Below the pieces are notes generated by a model. The model did not search any database. It had not been told where the DNA came from and worked only from the letters and a program-made list of their open reading frames with translations. From JBJHBP01 sp050485645 (GTDB taxonomy: Bacteria > Pseudomonadota > Gammaproteobacteria > Steroidobacterales > Rariloculaceae), in assembly GCA_050485645.1 (NCBI GenBank), contig JBJHBT010000027.1:1-53280 (forward strand): a stretch of DNA of 53,280 bases, written 5' to 3'. This document shows, piece after piece, positions 1 to 6,612 of the stretch. Positions within the stretch are counted from its first letter, which is position 1. Each line of letters starts with the position of its first letter. The position numbers were made by a program, and so were the translations under genes.

Positions 1-1
1 A

Positions 2-464
2 CCGAGCGGGCGCCGCTGGCTCCTGGCTCAACGCTATACCGACATCGAACAACTCATGCTCGACAACGACCTCGCCCACCTGGACGCGCTCGACGAGCGC
101 ATCGACGCCGTCGATGCCAAGCTCCGCAAGCTATCACCGCATCCGCCGCAAGAAGTCGCACACCGTCGCGGTCGTGGCACTCGCCCGCAAGCTCGTAGTC
201 GTCGTCTGGCATCTGCTCAGCCGGCAGGAGCCTTACCGTTATGCGCCGGTCAGGCACACTCGCGCCAAGCTCCGCCGTGTCACGCCGGGGATCCTACCTG
301 CGAAGGCCGGGTGCATACCCGACACCCTGGAAACCGTCTATGCCGAGGTAGGGCTTCCCGGTCCGCGGATACCCACGGCCGGAGAAAAGCGCGCAGCCGC
401 CAACAACCGGCGCTGCGTGACCCGGCATCGAAAAATGCAGGCAAAAGAAAGCACGAGTGTCTGA
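2..464 (+). pseudogene. IS110-family transposase remnant (5' end outside window, internal deletion)
   Basis: The first ~43 codons read in the frame starting at base 2 and give a charged coiled-coil stretch (DALDERIDAVDAKL) like the linker between the DEDD and serine domains of IS110-family recombinases. From about base 132 the similarity continues in another frame with a basic YHRIRRKKSHTVAVVALARK segment, then VVVVWHLLSRQEPYRY and a C-terminal tail containing GEKRAAANN, all typical of the IS110 C-terminus. The central region with the catalytic serine is absent and the two halves are out of frame, so this is an internally deleted copy. It cannot encode an active transposase. Family assignment is by recognised motifs, not by a search. 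Confidence 0.7.
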
Positions 465-532
465 GAACCATGGTCGTTCAACTGCTTACGGAGCGCGCTT
501 GACACATTCATAGGTAGCGGGTCTATGCTGAG

Positions 533-950
533 TCACCGACTATGCGGAGATCCGCATAGCCTCGTCAGGTGCGCTCGAGGTTTGGGCACCAGCGCAGCCA
601 GCCGGGCGATGAAGTCCTCGGGCTCGACAAAATCGCCGGGAGCGATTTTGGACAGCCGAAGGCTGGCCCGAAGGGCGCAGGGCAGGATGCCCGGAGCAAT
701 ATCACATGCGTCGTACCGTCGCGATACGGCGTCTTCAATGCGTAGCGCACGTACCCGCCCTCGGTCAGCGACCCGCTCGGTGGCCACCGGGGGGCCTTGC
801 GACGTAACGCGCCAGGTGTTCGAGCTTGTCACGCTGTGAGGCCTTCGCCGCGATGCCTGCGTGCAGCGAGACATCCGCCCACAGATTCGCCAAGTGCAGG
901 TCATGCTTGTACTCGCGGCCCTGCCTACCGCAAGTGCGGCAGAAGAGGCA
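533..950 (-). pseudogene. IS91/IS801-type (Y2) transposase C-terminal remnant, frameshifted
   Basis: Reading the minus strand, blocks typical of the conserved C-terminal part of IS91-family transposases appear in order but in different frames: SLHAGIAAKASQRDKLEHLA then RYVARPP, next VATERV, next RYALKTPYRDGTTHV, and finally FIARLAALVPKPRAHLTR. Known members carry these blocks contiguously (a RYxARPP core, then RYALKTPYRDGTTH, then LVPxPRxHLTRYHG). At least three frame changes and a small insertion before the last block show that the gene is dead. The N-terminal part with the catalytic tyrosines is missing. The remnant abuts the 3' end of the downstream-reading hydrolase gene. Confidence 0.72.
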
Positions 951-955
951 GGAGC

Positions 956-2491
956 TCAAGCGGCTGTCGCTGGCCGAGGGCGGGTTTTCGCCAATACCAA
1001 CTGGAACAGCGCCCACACCACCGCCGTTGCTGCGATGAGCGCCAACAGCAAACCGATGTCCGGCCGAAAGACAAGGAGCGCGGAAAATGGCGTGCCATAC
1101 AGACCGGGGACTGCGACGAGCAAGACCCAGGCCAACGCCAGAGCAAGCGTAAGCGCAAGCCACAATCCGGATTCCGCCGCAACGCCTGTATTTGCTCTCA
1201 GCCGGTCGCGACCAGTCCATGCGCGCGCCATTCCTGCCAGGAACAGGATCGGTATGGCAGCCAAGCCAACAAAGATCACCTTGCGCCATCCCGAATATCC
1301 TGCGTCTGCCGCGGGCAAGTCCAGAGCCGTTTCCGTGAGCCTCTGGAAAAGCGCTGCATTCTCGCCGAAGCCAAAGCCGCTTCCGCTATTGGAGAGAACA
1401 ACGACGCCCTTCTTCTCGTCCGGAACCATAGTGGCGACACCTTCGAAGCCGGGGTTCGAACCTCCGTGGAAGACAGTTCCCTGCTCCGGGTTCAGCGCCC
1501 AGCCAAAGCCATATTCCGGTGACACTTCGCCGGCCGACGTCATCATCAGCCTCTTTCCGGCAGCGCTCAGGATGTCGTCCCTGCCGTTTATCATGATGCC
1601 GAGATAGCGGGCCATGTCGCGCGCGCTCGATACGATGCCGCCCTCCGAGCCGCGTCCGGTCCTGTTCGTCGTGAGCGGCAGCTTGCTGCCGAACCACGGC
1701 CGATGCCCGGTGGCCATGCTGTCGCGGTCTTGCGCGCCGTGAACGTAGCTATCGTCCATACCGGCGGGCGCAAGAATGTTCGCTTCGACATAGGTCGCGT
1801 AATCGAGCCCGCTGACTACCTCGATCAGGTACCCGAGGATCTGGTAGTTCGCGTTTGAATAGGCCCATGTCGCTCCGGGAGAGGATGGCGGGATGACATC
1901 GGCGAGAATTGCTGCGCGCCTCCGCAACGAATCCTCATCGGTTGCGACGTCCGTTTGCGAGTTGTTGCCCTGGATTGTCGAATAGCCACTCGTATGACTT
2001 AGCAGCTGCCGCACGGTGACCTGGCCAGCCGGTTTTCCGGCAAAGGCATCCACATAGCGTGCAATCGGTGCGTCGATCTCCACGCTGCCCTGTTCGACGA
2101 GTTGCATCACCGCCAGCGCCGTGAAGCTTTTCGAAATGGAACCGATCAGGAAGGTTGTATCCGCACGCACCATTTCCTGCCTGCCGATATGCCTGACTCC
2201 CCGTTCTCCGATTTCGACGATCCGGCCATCTGAGACGACCGCATACGCCATGCCCGGTGCGGCGGATGCCGGCCATTCGCCTGCGATCACGTCGTCAACC
2301 GGGGTCGCCACCGCCTCGATTGACAGGCTGGCTGCGAAAGCAGCGAGCGCGGCGCTGAAGAGGGCGGCGGCCAGACCGGATCTTCGCAGCTCCCGCCCTC
2401 CGTCCACCGGCCGAAGAACGAACCTAAAGTGAAGTCTCAGGAGGCGCTTCAGCTGAAGCGTCCTCTGAGAAGGCACTTGAGGTTTGTTCAT
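956..2491 (-). CDS. Serine hydrolase, class C beta-lactamase/penicillin-binding fold, with C-terminal membrane tail
   Basis: A 511-residue protein of the beta-lactamase-related (Pfam Beta-lactamase) family. The active-site SxxK is seen as S118-I-S-K121, a YSN triad lies in WAYSNANYQ, and an HGG motif lies in VFHGGSNPGF, so all three catalytic boxes are intact. The N-terminus has a basic stretch and a hydrophobic segment at about residues 38-60, a signal peptide or anchor. After the catalytic domain come about three hydrophobic helices (roughly residues 395-500), which place the C-terminus in the membrane. True beta-lactamases lack this tail. It is more typical of uncharacterised esterase, peptidase or PBP-like members, so beta-lactam hydrolysis should not be assumed. 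ATG start; the ribosome site is weak. It sits between transposase debris and tRNA-Gln. Confidence 0.85.
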   Translation of the reverse strand: MNKPQVPSQRTLQLKRLLRLHFRFVLRPVDGGRELRRSGLAAALFSAALAAFAASLSIEAVATPVDDVIAGEWPASAAPGMAYAVVSDGRIVEIGERGVRHIGRQEMVRADTTFLIGSISKSFTALAVMQLVEQGSVEIDAPIARYVDAFAGKPAGQVTVRQLLSHTSGYSTIQGNNSQTDVATDEDSLRRRAAILADVIPPSSPGATWAYSNANYQILGYLIEVVSGLDYATYVEANILAPAGMDDSYVHGAQDRDSMATGHRPWFGSKLPLTTNRTGRGSEGGIVSSARDMARYLGIMINGRDDILSAAGKRLMMTSAGEVSPEYGFGWALNPEQGTVFHGGSNPGFEGVATMVPDEKKGVVVLSNSGSGFGFGENAALFQRLTETALDLPAADAGYSGWRKVIFVGLAAIPILFLAGMARAWTGRDRLRANTGVAAESGLWLALTLALALAWVLLVAVPGLYGTPFSALLVFRPDIGLLLALIAATAVVWALFQLVLAKTRPRPATAA

Positions 2492-2523
2492 AATTCGGTC
2501 GGCGGCTCGCGGGTTATTGTCTG

Positions 2524-2529
2524 ATTATA
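2524..2529 (-). promoter_or_regulatory. Perfect -10 element (TATAAT) upstream of the serine hydrolase
   Basis: Minus-strand TATAAT lies 33 bases before the ATG at 2491, flanked by a GCGGG/CCCGC inverted repeat. No convincing -35 hexamer is seen at 16-18 bases, so this may depend on an activator or be fortuitous. Confidence 0.4.
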
Positions 2530-2601
2530 GCCCGCCGGATATTGAACACCGCCGCTCGATTCTGCTCCGCGTTAGTCACGCCAGGCCCAGTCTTGCGGTG
2601 G

Positions 2602-2676
2602 TGGCTTAGGGGGCAGGGCTCGAACCTGCATTCTCAGATCCAAAGTCTGATGTCCTACCAATTAGACGACCCCTAA
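2602..2676 (-). tRNA. tRNA-Gln (anticodon UUG)
   Basis: Read on the minus strand, the cloverleaf closes well. The acceptor stem is TTAGGGG pairing with CCCCTAA, followed by a discriminator G and an encoded CCA. The anticodon arm is TCAGA/TCTGA with loop CTTTGGA, giving anticodon TTG. The T-arm is GCAGG/CCTGC with loop TTCGAGC. The D-loop contains the conserved TTGG. The gene is 72 nt plus CCA. It decodes CAA glutamine codons. No integrase or duplicated 3' end (att site) was seen next to it. Confidence 0.95.
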
Positions 2677-2679
2677 ACG

Positions 2680-2711
2680 AAAAATCCCCGAGAAACGTCT
2701 GTCTCTCAGGG
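2680..2711 (-). terminator. Intrinsic terminator just upstream of tRNA-Gln
   Basis: On the minus strand CCCTGAGA pairs with TCTCGGGG (8 bp, one G-T pair) around a 10-base loop and is followed by ATTTTT. It ends four bases before the tRNA 5' end, so it would terminate a transcript entering from higher coordinates, or process a tRNA-proximal unit. No gene is recognisable upstream that it would serve. Confidence 0.6.
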
Positions 2712-2712
2712 T

Positions 2713-3148
2713 TCCATTGCTGGAGGGCAGACGCGGTAATGCCCTCCTGTGATGTCCAGGCGGGCTAACGTTTCGTCTGTTGCTGGCTCCAGTTCATGCA
2801 GTGCAGGATAGACCGCTGGAGCCGAATGTCGACGGGATACAGTCGCGTGCGCTAGGCAATTTAAGCCGCCCGTTCCGGCCGGATCTGGTGCGACCAGCCC
2901 TGCCCGATCCCTTGTCGTTCGGGCGTCGGAATCTTCACCTTTATGCTGAAAATGCCGGTACACACGGTCAGCACGCGACCTCACGCCAACACCCGCCCGT
3001 CGGCATGTAGACACTCGGCGGACCGCGTCGCTGAGCAATAGCTCTACAACCTCCCGTTGTTGCCGTCAGGCCACCAGCGAAATCGGCCTGGCGCCTTGCA
3101 GAACTGAGTGAGACGCGCTCGTTCGCCGCCGCGAACCATGGGAACTCT
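2713..3148. other. No supported gene; likely decayed DNA
   Basis: About 435 bases between the terminator and the vapBC promoter. Short open frames exist on both strands, but none shows a start with a ribosome site or a recognisable domain. Given the fragments on either side, this is probably relic sequence. Confidence 0.4.
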
Positions 3149-3150
3149 GC

Positions 3151-3207
3151 ATATGCGATTGACATATGCGAAGCTTGCTCTACACTAAACATATACAAAC
3201 CGCATAT
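3151..3207. promoter_or_regulatory. Repeated ATATGCG half-sites: likely VapB operator
   Basis: ATATGCG occurs at 3151-3157 and again at 3164-3170 (13-base spacing), and the inverted CGCATAT occurs at 3201-3207. The copies flank and overlap the vapBC promoter and end 13 bases before vapB. VapB-type antitoxins are known to autorepress through such inverted or repeated half-sites; that role here is inferred. Confidence 0.55.
3159..3186 (+). promoter_or_regulatory. Sigma70-type promoter of vapBC
   Basis: A consensus -35 TTGACA (3159-3164) is followed after 16 bases by -10 TACACT (3181-3186). Transcription would begin near 3193, about 27 bases before the chosen vapB start. ATATGCG half-sites overlap it, consistent with autorepression. 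Confidence 0.65.
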
Positions 3208-3219
3208 GGCAGAAGAGCA

Positions 3220-3456
3220 ATGGAACGAGTACGCATTTTCAGGAACAACAAGAGCCGTGCCATCCGGTTACCGAAAGCCCTGGACTTTCCTCCGGAAGTG
3301 GAGGAGGTCGATATCATCCCGGTCGGCAACAGCCGGGTGGTGGTTCCGGCGGGAGAAGGCTGGGCGTCCTGGTTCGATCGCGAAGCCCGAGTCACCGACG
3401 ACTTTATGAGCGAGCGCGAGCAGCCCCTGGATCAGGAACGGAACACCCTGGCATGA
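3220..3456 (+). CDS. vapB: VapB-type antitoxin (AbrB/MazE swapped-hairpin fold)
   Basis: 78 residues beginning MERVRIFRNNKSRAIRLPK, the N-terminal swapped-hairpin DNA-binding segment of VapB/AbrB-like antitoxins. The C-terminal half, ending in acidic and polar residues, is expected to bind and block the toxin. A longer reading from 3166 would start within the promoter, so the internal ATG at 3220, preceded by AGAAGAGCA, is chosen; its length fits VapB proteins. Its stop overlaps the vapC start (ATGA), so the two are translationally coupled. It is probably autoregulated through the ATATGCG half-sites upstream. Confidence 0.85.
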   Translation: MERVRIFRNNKSRAIRLPKALDFPPEVEEVDIIPVGNSRVVVPAGEGWASWFDREARVTDDFMSEREQPLDQERNTLA

Positions 3457-3866
3457 TCAAGTACATGCTGGATACCAACATCGTGATCTATACGCTGAAC
3501 AACCGGCCGGACACGGTGCGTAAACAGTTTATCGCCCATCAAGGCCAGCTGTGCATCTCCACCGTCACGTTGATGGAACTGTACTACGGTGCCGAGAAAT
3601 CCAGCGACCCGGAGCGCAACCTGGCCGAGATCGAGCAGTTTGCCGGCCGCCTGGCGGTTTTCGACTACGACGCCGAAGCGGCCGCCCATACCGGGCAGTT
3701 ACGTGCTGAACTGAAAGCGACGGGAACCCCCCTGGGGCCCTACGACCAGATGATCGCCGGTCATGCACGATCTGCAGGTTTGATCGTGGTCACCAACAAT
3801 GTTCGGGAATTCAAGCGAGTGCCTGGGCTGCGGGTGGAGAACTGGGTCCAGGAGTCTGCGCTGTAG
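3453..3866 (+). CDS. vapC: VapC-type PIN-domain toxin ribonuclease
   Basis: 137 residues with the PIN-domain layout. The first acidic residue is in MLDTNIVIYTL, a conserved glutamate is in TLMELYYGAE, an aspartate is in PLGPYDQMIAGHA and a last acidic/asparagine cluster is in VVTNNVREFKRVPGL. Together they form the Mg2+-binding active site of VapC endoribonucleases. VapC toxins of this class (VapC4/5-like, FitB-like) cleave RNA such as initiator tRNA or rRNA loops; the target here is unknown. All key residues are present, so the pair is probably active. It overlaps vapB by four bases. Confidence 0.9.
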   Translation: MIKYMLDTNIVIYTLNNRPDTVRKQFIAHQGQLCISTVTLMELYYGAEKSSDPERNLAEIEQFAGRLAVFDYDAEAAAHTGQLRAELKATGTPLGPYDQMIAGHARSAGLIVVTNNVREFKRVPGLRVENWVQESAL

Positions 3867-3887
3867 AAGCGCAATGAACGCAAGCCG

Positions 3888-4019
3888 CTGTGCCTCAGTT
3901 CGACGTTCACGAACTGGTTGCTTCAATCGGTTAGCGGATCGGTCCTCGAGATCCTTCACCCGGCGCGCGACTGCTTTCATGACCAGCAGATCTTCGACCC
4001 TCGGCAACCGCACGGGCAC
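3888..4019 (-). pseudogene. Nucleotidyltransferase-like fragment (DUF6036/AbiEii-type C-terminal piece)
   Basis: The minus strand reads VRLPRVEDLLVMKAVARRVK then DLED. This matches the segment after the active site in small nucleotidyltransferase-like proteins (consensus xVPxxEDLIxMKAxAxRxKDLxDI). No catalytic GxSxxD region is found upstream, and downstream the frame continues into unrelated sequence antisense to vapC. It is treated as a broken remnant of a defence- or antitoxin-type nucleotidyltransferase. The extent is approximate. Confidence 0.45.
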
Positions 4020-4239
4020 GCATCAGGACGCCGGTGATCGGCACGGCGATCAGGATCAGCAGAGCGTAAATCCATCGGCACGGGATCCCGCCTCGCAGAC
4101 GCGAGCGGCGCGCGATCATAGCGCCGCAGCCGACGGCATCACAGCTACCGGGGCTGAACCGCCGCTCGCCCGTCTCAGCACGGTGGCCATGGTGGTGGAC
4201 CATAGCGCCTTAAAGCCTCCCAACCAACTGATCGGGACG

Positions 4240-4512
4240 CTACAGCACGGTGTGATACTCGGCGATGAAAGCGATCTCCTGCCCCGCGAGTTCGGCCTGT
4301 GCCGCGAAATCGCCCCATTGCTGGACAGCATCATTGACTTGCACGATCAGATCACTCGCGCCCGGAACGCTGAATCGGTCAGCAACCTTCATCAGATCCT
4401 CTCTCCGGATATCGTCGAAACGTCCGTTGACGCTCATGAGGGGGTGCTGCGTCAACTCGCCGGTCGGGTTGTATGCGAAGATGATGTCGTAGGCTGGCGC
4501 CAATTCAGACAC
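4240..4512 (-). pseudogene. HipA-like kinase, C-terminal fragment
   Basis: 90 codons beginning LAPAYDIIFAYNPTGE, then PLMSVNGRFDDIRREDLMKV, then a helix ending in VNDAVQQWGDFAAQA. This corresponds to the last part of HipA/HipT serine/threonine kinases (LSPAYDxxxxYNPxG...MSxNGK...ITRxDL...). The N-terminal kinase core, with the nucleotide-binding and phosphorylated-serine regions, is missing; upstream codons are unrelated and contain stops. It is therefore a dead fragment. It lies on the opposite strand from vapBC, adding to the toxin-antitoxin debris in this patch. Confidence 0.65.
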
Positions 4513-4593
4513 AAAGATCGATAAAGAATTTCGTGTTCCTTTCGTGCTTCGTCATCGATCGTGCCGATACGCGCCAGCAAGTCCGTGCCGGTA

Positions 4594-5106
4594 CTACTCG
4601 CCTCCCCGCGGCGGGGCTGCGTGGCGATCGTCGTTGCGCGCAGCGATGGCTGCCATCGTCAGTCGCGACACACAGATGAGCTGGCCGCGCTCGTTTCTAA
4701 GCTCGATATTCCACACCTGGCTGGAACGGCCAATGTGCACCGGGCGCGCCGTGCCGGTCACGGTCGATCCCTCCGGCACCGGGCGCAAGTGATTGGCGTT
4801 GATTTCCTGTCCGACGAAATGGCGAGTGCGGTCATGATTGGCTGCGTTCGCCGCAAGACTCCCGATCGTTTCGGCCAGCACGACCGATGCACCGCCGTGC
4901 AGCATGCGCATCGGCTGGCACGTGCGGTGGTCCACCGGCAGCGTGGCCGAGAGATGGTCCGCGCCGATCTCGACGATCTCGATACCAACCTGCTCGGCCA
5001 GTGTGTTCCGTAACCGCTCGCGAAGATACGCGACCGTGATGCCTGGGCGCCAGAGAGGGCTGACCTCCGCGCCGCTCGTTGTGCGTGAATCCTGTTCGTC
5101 CGTCAC
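4594..5106 (-). CDS. Hotdog-fold acyl-CoA thioesterase (PaaI/MenI-like)
   Basis: 170 residues of the PaaI thioesterase family. The hallmark HGGASVVLAETIGSLAA provides the catalytic acidic residue and the CoA-binding helix, preceded by LSATLPVDHRTCQPMRMLHG. Members hydrolyse acyl- or aroyl-CoA esters in the cytosol as tetramers, for example DHNA-CoA or phenylacetyl-CoA derivatives; the substrate here is not evident. The GTG start at 5106 is chosen because AGGAG lies six bases upstream. A longer frame would run into the preceding gene. The C-terminus (PPRGGE) is slightly longer than usual. It is the last gene of a probable three-gene minus-strand unit. Confidence 0.85.
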   Translation of the reverse strand: MTDEQDSRTTSGAEVSPLWRPGITVAYLRERLRNTLAEQVGIEIVEIGADHLSATLPVDHRTCQPMRMLHGGASVVLAETIGSLAANAANHDRTRHFVGQEINANHLRPVPEGSTVTGTARPVHIGRSSQVWNIELRNERGQLICVSRLTMAAIAARNDDRHAAPPRGGE

Positions 5107-5158
5107 ACAGCGCTCCTCTTGAAGTACGTCACTCGCCGGACGCTGATAACAGGCGCCG

Positions 5159-5686
5159 TCATACAGGAATATCGAAGTGCAGGACTTCCTCGCGCCGGCC
5201 GAGCCTCGAGTACAGCGCGATGGCCGGATCGTCACCGTAGTCGGCCTGAACCATGACCACCCAGCCGCCACGCGCCGCCGCCACGCGCCGCACTTCCTGT
5301 ATCAGCGCGGTTGCAATGCCCTGGCGACGGTGCGTCGCCGCCACCGCAAGATCGTAGATATACACTTCGCTGCGCCGCTGCTCGAACTTCGGCATCACGT
5401 AGGCGGCGAGTGCGCCGACCACCTTGCCGCCCTGCGTCGCAGCCACCGCGATGAACGTATCACGCCGCAGCAGCGCGCACAGATAGTCCGAATCGGGCAT
5501 CGCGGCGCAGTAGGTGTCCGGCTCGTTGAATACTTCACCGAACAGCCGCAGCATGTCGCGCATCACCGGCTCATCGCGCTCGTTCAGCACACGGATGTCG
5601 AACGTGCTCACCGCGTTGTCTGTCACTGCCACCAGCCTGCCCCTCACCTTCGGGAGATGATCCCAAAGTTCGGGCCCGATTGCCAC
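5159..5686 (-). CDS. AAC(3)-I-like aminoglycoside N-acetyltransferase (GNAT fold)
   Basis: A 175-residue GNAT protein closely resembling the AAC(3)-I (gentamicin 3-N-acetyltransferase) family across its length. The stretch MRDMLRLFGEVFNEPDTY is followed by SDYLCALLRRDTFIAVAA, PKFEQRRSEVYIYDLAV and the acetyl-CoA loop RRQGIATALI, then QADYGDDPAIALYSRLG and the terminal HFDI. Plasmid and integron AAC(3)-I enzymes share these same blocks and are ~155 residues. The extra ~20 residues at the N-terminus suggest the true start may be a GTG near 5626. It probably transfers acetyl from acetyl-CoA to an aminoglycoside or related amine. Nothing around it looks like an integron cassette, so it appears resident in the chromosome. 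Confidence 0.85.
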   Translation of the reverse strand: MAIGPELWDHLPKVRGRLVAVTDNAVSTFDIRVLNERDEPVMRDMLRLFGEVFNEPDTYCAAMPDSDYLCALLRRDTFIAVAATQGGKVVGALAAYVMPKFEQRRSEVYIYDLAVAATHRRQGIATALIQEVRRVAAARGGWVVMVQADYGDDPAIALYSRLGRREEVLHFDIPV

Positions 5687-5702
5687 GCTCAGGCTATGAT
5701 GG

Positions 5703-6416
5703 TCACGCCTCCACGATCGGCACGAAGCCGCCGTAAATCAAGCGCTTGCCGTCGAACGGCATCTGCGTGTCTTTCATGCGGCCGGCTGCCATGAACGCCT
5801 TCCAGCCGGCATCGCGCACGGCCTTGGACGGCCACTCCACCCAGGAAAATATCACCGCTTCGTCCGGTTCGGCTTTCACCGCGCGGCGGAAGTCCGTCAC
5901 CTTGCCGTCCGGCACGCTGTCGCCCCAGGCTTCCATCACGCGGGTGGCGCCATACTCGATGAATATCTGCGCCGCCTGCTCGGCAACGGCGAGATAGGCC
6001 GCCCTGCTGGCGGAAGGCACCGCCACCAGATAGCCATCCACGTAACCCATGTCGCCACCGGGGCCGACGTCGAGAATGGGCGCGAACCCGCCGAATATCA
6101 TGCGCTTGCCATCGCATGGCATGTTGGCGCCCATCTGCTGCATGCGGGGATCGGTAAACATCCGTTCATTGGCGGCGTCGCGTGCCTCGCGGGATGCGTA
6201 TTCGAACCACGAGAACGCCACCGTTTCGTCCGCCGTGGCCAGCACCGCGCCACGAAAGTCGGTGACGTTGCCATCGGGCACCTCATCGCCCCAGGTTTCC
6301 ACCATGCGCCTGACACCGTATTCCCGAAACAGCGGCGCCGCTTCGGCGGCATGCTGACGGTAAGCCTCTCGATTGACGGTGGGCACCGCCACCACGAATC
6401 CATCCACATAACTCAT
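5703..6416 (-). CDS. Tandem-duplicated DUF1428 protein
   Basis: 237 residues made of two complete DUF1428 domains (YbaA-like, dimeric alpha/beta-barrel fold) fused head to tail. Copy 1 begins MSYVDGFVVAVPTVNREAYR and ends CDGKRMIFGGFAPILD. Copy 2 begins MGYVDGYLVAVPSASRAAY and ends FDGKRLIYGGFVPIVEA. Both keep the ExWGDxVPDGxVTDFxxAV core. Single-domain members are ~117 residues and are expected to form dimers, so the fusion probably builds an intramolecular pseudo-dimer. Function is unknown. The ATG at 6416 is preceded by GGGGAGAG. It is first in a likely operon with the acetyltransferase 16 bases downstream. Confidence 0.88.
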   Translation of the reverse strand: MSYVDGFVVAVPTVNREAYRQHAAEAAPLFREYGVRRMVETWGDEVPDGNVTDFRGAVLATADETVAFSWFEYASREARDAANERMFTDPRMQQMGANMPCDGKRMIFGGFAPILDVGPGGDMGYVDGYLVAVPSASRAAYLAVAEQAAQIFIEYGATRVMEAWGDSVPDGKVTDFRRAVKAEPDEAVIFSWVEWPSKAVRDAGWKAFMAAGRMKDTQMPFDGKRLIYGGFVPIVEA

Positions 6417-6612
6417 CGACAACTCTCCCCGATCAGGCGGCCGCTACCGCACCGCCGGTATGACACCCGGCCGCACCCGGCAAGGCCGGTGCGGCGCGTT
6501 CAACCAGAGACTGGTTTGAACCATGGTCGATCAGGGTGACGGGGTTTCGACATGCCCCAATCCGCGCGTACGCACCCGCGGGGTGACGCGAAGCCCATGG
6601 CCAGCCGGAAGG

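Noticed and set aside
956..2491. Calling the serine hydrolase an AmpC beta-lactamase
   Set aside because: The catalytic boxes fit the superfamily, but the C-terminal membrane helices and divergent sequence are unlike AmpC. Substrate cannot be inferred.
2602..2711. tRNA-Gln as an integration (att) site
   Set aside because: No integrase gene and no second copy of the tRNA 3' end was seen within the window; only debris lies nearby.
2706..3038. 110-codon minus-strand open frame upstream of tRNA-Gln
   Set aside because: It has no recognisable domain or ribosome site, and its end overlaps the terminator hairpin.
4020..4239. Hydrophobic minus-strand stretch WIYALLILIAVPITGVLM as a membrane protein
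   Set aside because: One hydrophobic run in a short frame without a start, a ribosome site or further conserved sequence. It may be a relic but cannot be supported.
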